Assembly (NCBI GenBank): GCA_016193385.1
Contig: JACPSF010000295.1
Coordinates: 1-5,028 of the forward strand
DNA: 5,028 nt
Source of the DNA: Deltaproteobacteria bacterium
Lineage (GTDB): Bacteria; Desulfobacterota_B; Binatia; UBA9968
Reading direction: 5' to 3'
Part shown: positions 1 through 4,748 of the stretch, piece after piece
How positions within the stretch are numbered: position 1 is the stretch's first letter
How the letters are laid out: each line of letters opens with the position of its first letter
Made by a program: the position numbers and the translations under genes
The notes under the pieces: generated by a model
Told to the model about the DNA's origin: nothing
Seen by the model: the letters and a program-made list of their open reading frames with translations, nothing else
Database searches by the model: none

Positions 1-1006
1 GCCCGCTTCGGTCAAACACCGGAATCAGCCCCGGATCCACGGGGTACGCCTTGCGTGGGTTGACCATACGCCGACGCTCGGAGACCGCCTCCACCCATAC
101 CGTGCGCACGAGAAAGCAGTCCTCCAGATAGCCTAGAAGCTGATGCACCGTGTCTTTAGAGATCGCGATGCCTTGCGACTTCAAGGCCGCGTAAAATTTT
201 TCCACGCTGAACATCGCCGCCGGATTACCAAGCAGATGGCGCAACAGCCAGCGTAGGCCCGTAACATTGGTGACGCCGTGCCGTTCGACCACGTCCCGCA
301 TGAGCGCGACATCCACATAGTCACTGAGCAGGCGTTGGCGCGTTGCGGTATCCAGCCCCTGCGCCTCAGGAAATCCGCCGGCGGTAAGATAATCGAGGAA
401 CGCGCGCTCCAGCGCCGACCGCTGCGGCGCTGCCAGGAAGTGCGGCGCCTCTGGCACGGCGTGCCGGTGGTGGCGCAGATACTCCTCGAAGCTGAAGGGG
501 TGGATCACCACCTCCCACGCGCGCCCGCGCATGGCGGTCGCGATCTCGCGGCTGAGCAGGGCCGCCGAAGAGCCGCTGAGGAACAGCTCCACCTTTTCGG
601 TATCGAGCAGCCGCCGCACGAAGCGCTCCCAGCCAGGCACGACCTGGATCTCATCGAAACACCATGTGACGGTCTGTTGCCCGCGTAGCGCCGGGTAGTG
701 GCGGTAGTACTCCTCGATGAGCAAGTGGAGATCCTTGGCCTGGAGTCCCGCGAGCCGCTCGTCCTCGAAATTAACGTAGGGCAAGCGCTGGCGGCCTACC
801 CCGCGCTCAAGTCGCTCACGGCGGAGCTGATGCAGGAAAGTAGTCTTGCCGGCGCGGCGCATGCCGACCACCGCGGTCGCCTTGCCTGGAAGGCTCACGG
901 CCCCGTGGATGCGGCGCGGGGTCGCTTCCGGAAGCGGCTCGGCGAGCGAGTCGGCGAGCTTCTCCGCAAGCTGAGCGCGGAACGGCTGAGCAGTATCGGA
1001 TTTCAT
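1..1006 (-). CDS. AAA_14/DUF4143-family ATP-binding protein, 3' end outside window
   Basis: The first 335 residues are intact; the gene runs off the left edge. Seen: Walker A GMRRAGKTT at residues 48-56, hydrophobic Walker B with acidic pair (WCFDEIQ, 115-121), a sensor-like FLSGSSA at 142-148, and FSFEEYL at 171-177, in the order usual for the AAA_14 domain. DUF4143 begins around residue 228 (LSDYVDVALMRDVVERHGV), with the typical YPVDPGLIPVF near 321-331. The family usually has about 400-450 residues, so roughly 80-110 are missing off-window. Function is poorly known: these are P-loop ATPases with a C-terminal nuclease-like fold, frequent in accessory regions. The start ATG at 1006 is chosen because homology begins there and no in-frame start is evident just upstream. 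No disruption is seen. GC content looks higher than in the rest of the window. A second, different copy survives as a C-terminal fragment at the right edge. Confidence 0.93.
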   Translation of the reverse strand, partial: MKSDTAQPFRAQLAEKLADSLAEPLPEATPRRIHGAVSLPGKATAVVGMRRAGKTTFLHQLRRERLERGVGRQRLPYVNFEDERLAGLQAKDLHLLIEEYYRHYPALRGQQTVTWCFDEIQVVPGWERFVRRLLDTEKVELFLSGSSAALLSREIATAMRGRAWEVVIHPFSFEEYLRHHRHAVPEAPHFLAAPQRSALERAFLDYLTAGGFPEAQGLDTATRQRLLSDYVDVALMRDVVERHGVTNVTGLRWLLRHLLGNPAAMFSVEKFYAALKSQGIAISKDTVHQLLGYLEDCFLVRTVWVEAVSERRRMVNPRKAYPVDPGLIPVFDRSG

Positions 1007-1017
1007 GGCACTGGCAT
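1003..1017 (-). promoter_or_regulatory. Possible 4-codon leader ORF overlapping the ATPase start
   Basis: On the minus strand ATG CCA GTG CCA TGA encodes MPVP, and its stop overlaps the ATPase ATG as ATGA. It is preceded by AAGGAT about 3 nt before its ATG, whereas the ATPase ATG itself has no close Shine-Dalgarno. This arrangement could couple initiation of the ATPase to translation of the leader. The observation is direct; the role is inference, and an ORF this short may be chance. Confidence 0.22.
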
Positions 1018-1021
1018 TTTA

Positions 1022-1075
1022 TCCTTATAATAAGGAGAAATTCAAGCTTTTTTCTCCCGTAAATAAGGAGAAAAA
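1022..1075. promoter_or_regulatory. Operator-like repeat array upstream of the ATPase
   Basis: Two copies of AATAAGGAGAAA lie at 1029-1040 and 1062-1073, 33 bp apart, close to three helical turns. Each copy forms part of an inverted repeat. At 1022-1036 TCCTTAT and ATAAGGA flank one base. At 1049-1075 TTTTTCTCC and GGAGAAAAA are perfect 9-bp arms around a 9-bp spacer. The array lies 16-69 nt upstream of the ATPase start, where a promoter and operator would be expected, and is AT-rich in otherwise GC-rich sequence. A dimeric repressor binding two sites on one DNA face is a reasonable inference. A clear -35/-10 pair could not be assigned. Confidence 0.6.
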
Positions 1076-1377
1076 CGGCTTCACTTCCGGTTATTCCTCG
1101 CCTCGCGTTCCGGGTGATAGTTGCGGATTTGCGCAATTGAGCAAGTAGGGCAGCGTCAAAAACGTGGAGCCGGCGCAGGCACTTTTTCCCTCATCCCTAT
1201 GGCGCGGGGCTACTTCCTCGGAAAGCCGAGACCGGGCTGAGACAACCAGTGTCCTCAGGTTAGGTCCTCGGAGCCACATTCTATCCCTCATTGCAGTAAA
1301 CTGTCCCCGGAGATCCCGCGGAAATTCCAAGATTGCTAAGAAGGAAAGGCCAGACCAGGCTCCCCCGCTTAACTTCA
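1076..1377. other. About 300 bp without a recognisable gene
   Basis: Open frames exist on both strands here, including one on the minus strand starting just after the DarG-like tail, but none shows a family pattern or a convincing ribosome binding site. A small CTCGG-AAAG-CCGAG hairpin lies near 1217-1230 without a following T run, so it is not called a terminator. Nothing else is supported. Confidence 0.5.
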
Positions 1378-1996
1378 TCAAAGGTCGGTGGTGACTTCCT
1401 CGGGCAGGGGCAGGTTTGGGCTGGGTTTAACTTGGAGCCACTTTAAAGCCGCAAGATCGCGGACGGTCAAAGCGACTTCGGGCTCATCGAGAGGGGGGGC
1501 GGCGGCGCTGCTTCTACTCCATGACCGCGTTGAGAACATCACGCTCTGACGGTTTCTCTTCTGTGGTCTTTCGTAAGGTTTGGGCAGCAAACAGAACCGT
1601 GGCAACGACCTCCGCCTGCTTGGTGTCAAGGCGCATAAAGAGATCAACCGTCTTTTCTATAATTGATTCCGACTGCTTGAGATCTTGCTCGTAGGCTTTC
1701 CGGGCGTCGTTGAAGGTCGGGCCGACTTTAACCGCTAACATGCGACCGAGTTTTTCCTCCCGTATCAAGCTATTGTTAATCAAGCGAGCAGTCAGACTTT
1801 TCAATTCTTGGGAATAAGGTCCGTAGCTGCCTTTTTGATGGTGCAGTTCGGTGGGTAATCCCTCTTCTGTGGCGACATAGGCGATCTTTTGAAACGTCGT
1901 ACGCCCCACTGGAGGGTGGTATGGCTGCTGCTCCAGGCGGTGGAGTATCTCGACCAACCCAACCCAAGCGGGTTTAATTGATTCTAGCTCCAGCAT
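1378..1996 (-). pseudogene. DarG-like (macro-domain antitoxin) C-terminal domain, broken by amber stop and frameshift
   Basis: From ATG 1996 an uninterrupted frame gives 160 residues and stops at TAG 1514-1516. It contains GRTTFQKIAYVATEEGLPT (31-49), KGSYGPYSQELK (55-66), LINNSLIREEKLGRM (72-86) and VGPTFNDARKAY (91-102). I recognise these as the C-terminal half of macro-domain proteins of the DarG type, antitoxins of the DNA-modifying toxin DarT. The family tail continues past the stop in another frame: after TAG come KQRRR codons, then a C7 run at 1493-1499, then PPLDEPEVALTVRDLAALKW and on to TGA at 1378-1380. Restoring it requires TAG to read as TGG and one C to be removed. The macro domain (about 150 residues, the catalytic part) is absent; DUF2283 lies 33 nt upstream instead. 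There is no Shine-Dalgarno before 1996 and an in-frame stop lies not far upstream. Most likely a remnant; a standalone DarT-binding domain is less likely. Confidence 0.72.
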
Positions 1997-2028
1997 TGGG
2001 CGCGCCCACTTGTTGAGAGGGTCTTCTC

Positions 2029-2151
2029 TTATTCGGACTTTCCCGCTAGACGCAGGTCTGCTGTGACCGGTAGTTCAAACAGATCCCTGCGCAAAATGAT
2101 GTAGAGGATGTCCCCTTCCCGGTCGTACTGGAAAGTTAGTTTCGCTTCCAT
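2029..2151 (-). CDS. Short DUF2283-like protein (40 aa), possible antitoxin of the PBECR-like gene
   Basis: A 40-residue protein not found by length-based gene calling. The start is decided by a strong AAGGAG seven bases before ATG 2151. Residues 7-18 (FQYDREGDILYI) are the DUF2283 signature, a small family of unknown function often found beside nuclease-fold or DUF4258-like proteins. The gene overlaps the end of the upstream PBECR-like gene by 16 nt, so the two are translationally linked. Its C-terminal part, RRDLFELPVTADLRLA (21-36), resembles the end of longer DUF2283 proteins of about 70-85 residues. The middle portion seems missing, so an internal in-frame deletion of roughly 30-40 codons is inferred from memory of relatives. 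Whether the short form is functional is unknown. Confidence 0.7.
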   Translation of the reverse strand: MEAKLTFQYDREGDILYIILRRDLFELPVTADLRLAGKSE

Positions 2152-2462
2152 TCTGTGTCTCCTTCTGCGATTTTCCTGATGACATAAGCTGTCACAATCC
2201 AGTTTCGGCTTTTAGGTCGCGCTTCGCTCACAACCACGACTATCAGGTGCTTTCCCTTCAACAAATCATTATACCACTTTCCCAAGAGCCGCGCATTCCC
2301 GAAGCGCTTACTCCGGCGGACCTGATCTGGGTCTGCCAATGTATCTCCGATTCGAGCCTTATGGTCCGGCAGAAGCTCGGGGTGGTGTTCCACTATATGG
2401 CGCTCGCGTTCGTCTGAAAGCTCAACCTCACCTCCCAGATAGGGGCACGGGAACTTTGTCAT
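2136..2462 (-). CDS. PBECR-like nuclease-fold protein (108 aa), possible toxin
   Basis: An intact 108-residue protein with CPYLGG (6-11), DERERHIVEHHPEL (17-30), TLADPDQVRRS (41-51), a KGKHLIVVVVSE strand (69-80) and WIVTAYVIRKIAEG (88-101). This order resembles the PBECR group (phage Barnase-EndoU-ColicinE5/D-RelE-like nuclease fold): an early His-rich ERERHI..HP segment, a hydrophobic strand and a terminal TAY motif. Candidate catalytic residues are H22, H26, H27 and T91, but this is inference. ATG 2462 is preceded by GAGGA and overlaps the TGA of the upstream small ORF (2459-2461). It overlaps the downstream DUF2283 gene by 16 nt. The pairing suggests a toxin-antitoxin unit, although nuclease activity is not shown. 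Of all genes here it looks the least damaged besides the left ATPase and vapB-like genes. Confidence 0.75.
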   Translation of the reverse strand: MTKFPCPYLGGEVELSDERERHIVEHHPELLPDHKARIGDTLADPDQVRRSKRFGNARLLGKWYNDLLKGKHLIVVVVSEARPKSRNWIVTAYVIRKIAEGDTEWKRN

Positions 2463-2629
2463 TGATCTTCCTCAACCGCTGGAGCGTCAGCAGACTCTCG
2501 TCCAGCCGTCCTTTCCTGCAGGCTGTCTTCGATAATGGCGATTTCGTCCTTGGTCAGGCCGTAAAGGGAATAGACAAGCTGGTCAATCTCGGTCTCCAGA
2601 ACGGAAATGGCGGTAGTGTCGAGGATCAT
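2459..2629 (-). CDS. Chimeric 56-aa ORF: VapC-like start joined to methyltransferase-like tail
   Basis: Too short for most gene callers, but well placed. Its ATG overlaps the TGA of the vapB-like gene (ATGA at 2626-2629), its TGA overlaps the next ATG, and AAGGA lies 6 nt before the start. Residues 1-9, MILDTTAIS, match the start of VapC PIN-domain toxins (MILDTNAIS is typical; D4 is the first PIN acidic residue). Residues 10-38 contain LETEIDQLVYSLYGLT and KDEIAIIED, a pattern I know from the C-terminal ends of Eco57I/PglX-type DNA methyltransferases. The rest (about 40-56) is a low-complexity acidic tail. The likely history is replacement of the VapC body by a methyltransferase end after recombination. 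A PIN domain of about 130 residues is absent, so no toxin activity is expected. It may persist only for translational coupling. Confidence 0.6.
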   Translation of the reverse strand: MILDTTAISVLETEIDQLVYSLYGLTKDEIAIIEDSLQERTAGRESADAPAVEEDQ

Positions 2630-2895
2630 TCCCAGTCCTTCGGATTGATCCTTTCAAACTCCTCTTCCATGAGCTTCTGAATCCGGCGCGTTTCAGCCCG
2701 CATCTCTTCGGACTTCGCGAAGGCCCTGTACAGCCTCATCCATGGACTTCCATGCGCACCGGACGGACTCACACCAAGGCGCAGCTTGTCCTCAATCGCC
2801 TCTGTCAAGAGCTGTTTCAGCGTTATTCCCTTCGCAGCCGCTAGACCCTCGGCGCGTCGTAACATTTTAGCGGGGATATCAATTGTTGTCTTCAT
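2626..2895 (-). CDS. vapB: VapB-family type II antitoxin, apparently without its VapC toxin
   Basis: An 89-residue protein. Residues 1-38 (starting MKTTIDIPAKMLRRAEGLAA, then GITLKQLLTEAIEDKL) form a ribbon-helix-helix type DNA-binding region typical of VapB antitoxins. Residues 50-89, with PWM at 51-53 and RAETRRIQKLMEEEFERINP at 66-85, are a charged helical tail of the kind that wraps a VapC toxin. VapB normally represses its own operon and neutralises the VapC endoribonuclease encoded immediately downstream. Here the downstream ORF overlaps by 4 nt in the expected way but keeps only the first nine VapC-like residues. The gene is the first of a five-gene minus-strand operon. No convincing Shine-Dalgarno or promoter could be assigned upstream of ATG 2895. 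Confidence 0.82.
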   Translation of the reverse strand: MKTTIDIPAKMLRRAEGLAAAKGITLKQLLTEAIEDKLRLGVSPSGAHGSPWMRLYRAFAKSEEMRAETRRIQKLMEEEFERINPKDWE

Positions 2896-3109
2896 AGGTT
2901 TAGTCTGATTCCCGTACCTCTCGGAGCTGCCAGGAGCGCCCCGGTGCGACGGCTAAGACTGCCAAGAACGGAAAAGCCCAACGCGCCTCGTATCCCCCAG
3001 ATTTGTCCAGTCATTTTGGACCCTTATCAGCATAGCGTCAAGGAGGCGCCTCTCTTCAGAGCCGCTGGGATACGATGTGGCGTATGAGCCAATTGGGTTC
3101 CCGGTCGTT
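2896..3109. other. Stretch upstream of the vapB-like gene, no recognisable gene
   Basis: Any promoter of the minus-strand operon should lie here, but no -10/-35 pair stands out. A minus-strand frame ending at 2953 stays open through most of the stretch; its sequence shows no family pattern and its start lies within the HNH remnant. Nothing else is supported. Confidence 0.45.
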
Positions 3110-3140
3110 TCGACGTTTCGGGAATTCCCGAAAGGTGGAA
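3110..3140. repeat. 31-bp repeat, copy 1, with perfect 18-bp palindrome
   Basis: The core TTTCGGGAATTCCCGAAA (3116-3133) is a perfect palindrome. The surrounding 31 bp match 4163-4193 in direct orientation at 27 of 31 positions, with an offset of 1053 bp. It lies 7 nt beyond the stop of the HNH remnant's second frame. It could be a REP-like element, a binding site, or a recombination scar; without a T run it is not a standard intrinsic terminator. Confidence 0.75.
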
Positions 3141-3146
3141 GGGAGC

Positions 3147-3412
3147 TCAGAATGTCAAGCAAGGCCGAACCCAACCACCAAATGAGTCGCACACCCAACT
3201 AAGCGGCAATAATAATGAAGAGTGCGTGAAGAAGCCGCCTCCAGCGATGAAGTTTTCTGGGCTGTGCAGCTTAAAAAGGAAAAGCTCGCCGGGATCGAGA
3301 GCACGAAATAAGTGATTCCCGCCGAGCTGCCAGAAATTGACCTCGCCAACGTTGGGCAGTTGGCTTAGGAGCGATACCAGTCGTTATCCGTGACGCCAAC
3401 GTAGAGTTTCAC
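3147..3412 (-). pseudogene. HNH restriction-endonuclease N-terminal remnant, frameshifted
   Basis: GTG 3412 is preceded by GGAGG at 5 nt and begins VKLYVGVTDNDWYRS, the characteristic start of a family of about 300-residue HNH endonucleases (usually MKxYVGVTDxDWYRFL). That frame stops at TAA 3365-3367. The family sequence continues in a shifted frame with no start codon, hence easily missed: SQLPNVGEVNFWQ, then RALDPGELFLFKLHSPENF, then GGGFFTHSSLLLPLSWVCDSFG, ending at TGA 3147-3149 after 72 codons. Adding one C to the TCC codon at 3368-3370 restores YRSLSQLPNV. Homology ends near CDSFG, followed by unrelated residues, so the remaining 200 or so residues, including the C-terminal HNH catalytic motif, are absent. 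Two lesions, a frameshift and a 3' truncation, make this a non-functional fragment. The restriction-type role is known for the family only. Confidence 0.78.
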
Positions 3413-3796
3413 AGCGGCCTCCAGCGAAAAGTGAGAAGCCTCTTTTTTGTCTTCGCCAATTGTCAACAAAAGACTTGACCCCGAACTCCTAACACGGGAG
3501 ATAGAAAGGCCGAAGTAAGGATCGAACTCGTACGCAATCCCTAGTGCGTAAGCCTGTAGCCCGAGGCGCAGAAGCTGTCCATCCCCATCGTATGAGCAAG
3601 TGGTGTCCTGAATGGTGAGGGAGGCGAGGTCTTTAGTTGTAAGGTTAACTTTGCGGAACTTTTCCGAGCGAACACCGACGAGTCTTAATTCCCAAGTGTC
3701 CGGTCCACTAGAGCGGACCATTTCCACCCGCATCGGCTCGTTGAAGAGGGGACCGGTTAGGATCTGGCCTTCTTGAATTGGGTTTATTTCAGCCAC
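3365..3796 (-). pseudogene. Helicase N-terminal fragment fused in frame to the HNH remnant
   Basis: The open frame from GTG 3796 gives 143 residues. Residues 1-102 (IQEGQILTGPLFNEPMRVE, then SEKFRKVNLTTKDLASLTI, then LRLGLQAYALGIAYEFDPYF and GLSISRV) match the N-terminal pre-helicase region of large SNF2/DEAD-like helicases found in defence islands with HNH and DUF3883 genes. In those proteins SISRV is followed directly by a DPLPHQ-type Q motif and Walker A. Here it switches at about 3491 to unrelated sequence and then, from 3412, to the HNH start in the same frame. No ATPase motif is present, so the protein cannot be a helicase. The segment 3413-3490 looks like the former 5' leader of the HNH gene (GGAGG site). 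A deletion that removed most of the helicase is the simplest explanation. GTG is used as start because TAG lies three codons upstream; the ribosome site is weak. Confidence 0.74.
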
Positions 3797-4162
3797 GAGC
3801 GTCTAGAATTCCCGCGGAATCGGGGTCGGGGTTTGGATCTTAACCCCTTTCATCCCGGCCTATCCTTCGGCATCACTGTAATTTCCGGTAACACACTCTG
3901 CGGATTTAGCGGGATCTGTGAGCGCATGATTTGGTTATCCTCCTTGACCCGACCTATGAAAGCTCCCCGCAGGGTATCAAGGCTGTTTGGGAAGAATCAA
4001 AGGTGCGTGGACTTAAGCCGCTCTGACCCGAAGCGAGGTCAAAGTATCCAAATTTGCAAACATTTTACGCCAATAAGCCTTGGAGGAGCAAGGTCTTTTT
4101 GGGCGCTGGGTCACGGTTGGGCGTCAGGCGCAATGCTGGCGGAACCATAAACCAGCGACACT
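3797..4162. other. About 365 bp without an assigned gene
   Basis: A plus-strand frame (3773-4150) is open but Arg/Ser-rich, overlaps the helicase start and shows no family pattern. On the minus strand a 25-codon ORF (3927-3850) follows AAGGAGG by 11 nt, and its stop overlaps another short ORF as ATGA; neither is recognisable. A plus-strand open stretch 3928-4026 reads naturally (LLDPTYESSPQGIKAVWEES) but has no ATG start and lies between stops, so it may be a fragment of a lost gene. None is called as a gene. Confidence 0.45.
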
Positions 4163-4193
4163 TCCACGTTTCGGGAATTCTCGAAATGTTGAA
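4163..4193. repeat. 31-bp repeat, copy 2, imperfect palindrome
   Basis: TTTCGGGAATTCTCGAAA (4169-4186) differs from the perfect palindrome of copy 1 by one base (C to T at 4181). With flanks it matches 3110-3140 at 27 of 31 positions in direct orientation. It begins 12 nt downstream of the ORF6N stop on the minus strand, as copy 1 lies just downstream of the HNH remnant. Confidence 0.75.
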
Positions 4194-4204
4194 ATGACCG
4201 GCCG

Positions 4205-4678
4205 CTACCCTCTTCCGTAGCGCGCCGCTTTCTCCCGCACCAGAAATCCTATCTTCCGCTTCTTGGGCGCCGGCGGGGTCATGAGCTGACGGATGGCGTC
4301 GAACAGGGACCTGATATGTGTATCGTGACTCGCCACTTTGCGTTCCAATTCAACCAATTTGGCCACGATATCCTTGTGGGTCGCGATCATTTGACGTAAT
4401 CGGACGAAGGCCCGTACCACAAAGACGCTCATCTGGACAGCACGGGGGCTGTTGAGCACGTTTGCTGCCATGATTGCGCCGTGTTCCGTAAAAGCATAGG
4501 GCACATAGCGGGGATTCCGGTGCTTCTGAGAACCGATCACAGTTTGTGATCGGTTCAACTTTCTCGCTTCCGCAAGGCTGAGTCGAAACATGAAATCGGA
4601 AGGAAATTTTTCCAGGTTTCGACGCACCGCCTGGTAGGGTGAATCTCCGGGGGAATCTCCGGGAACAGTATGCGGCAT
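4205..4678 (-). pseudogene. ORF6N-domain regulator lacking its N-terminal DNA-binding start
   Basis: The open frame of 157 residues carries QAVRRNLEKFPSDFMFRLS (16-34), YVPYAFTEHGAIMAANVLN (58-76), SPRAVQMSVFVVRAFVRLR (77-95), a coiled-coil-like KLVELERKVASHD segment (107-119) and FDAIRQLMTPPAPKKRKIGF (126-145). These are the later part of ORF6N proteins, a KilA-N-related phage and defence-associated DNA-binding family of about 170-200 residues. The normal opening, some 35-40 residues with LIRGxxVMLDxDLAxLYGV, is missing. It is replaced by MPHTVPGDSPGDSPY, part of which is a 12-bp tandem repeat. No Shine-Dalgarno precedes ATG 4678, and a stop lies in frame upstream. The upstream sequence belongs to the end of a DUF4143 ATPase, so a deletion has joined the two. 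The frame is otherwise intact, but DNA binding is probably lost. Confidence 0.8.
4637..4660. repeat. Two 12-bp tandem repeats near the ATPase/ORF6N junction
   Basis: GGGTGAATCTCC (4637-4648) is followed directly by GGGGGAATCTCC (4649-4660), differing at one position. In the ORF6N frame this encodes GDSPGDSP. It sits just before the point where ORF6N homology starts, consistent with a slippage or rejoining scar. Confidence 0.7.
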
Positions 4679-4748
4679 TGAGAAGGGATTCGCGTCTCCG
4701 ATGGGCCGTACAAGTCATCTGCCTTGTTCGCCGGCCCTGGTAAACCGT

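Noticed and set aside
278..1030. Two plus-strand open frames (278-688 and 698-1030)
   Set aside because: They are antisense shadows of the intact AAA_14/DUF4143 gene, with His/Arg-rich composition and no family pattern.
816..1136. Minus-strand 106-residue frame crossing the ATPase start and its upstream repeats
   Set aside because: It is the neighbouring frame of the ATPase; the Walker A and B motifs lie in the other frame.
1217..1230. CTCGG-AAAG-CCGAG hairpin as a terminator
   Set aside because: The stem is only 5 bp and no T run follows on either strand.
2339..2680. Plus-strand 113-residue open frame
   Set aside because: It lies antisense to the PBECR-like gene and the chimeric small ORF, both of which have overlaps, ribosome sites and recognisable patterns.
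3184..3358. Integron attC-like ends (ACCCAAC and GTTGGGC)
   Set aside because: The short consensus ends match, but the internal paired L boxes are missing and both ends fall inside HNH coding sequence.
3412..3475. TTGACA as a -35 box upstream of the HNH start
   Set aside because: No -10 box lies at 16-18 bp, so a promoter cannot be supported.
3773..4150. Plus-strand 125-residue open frame
   Set aside because: It overlaps the helicase start antisense, has no family pattern, and is Arg/Ser-rich without a good ribosome binding site.
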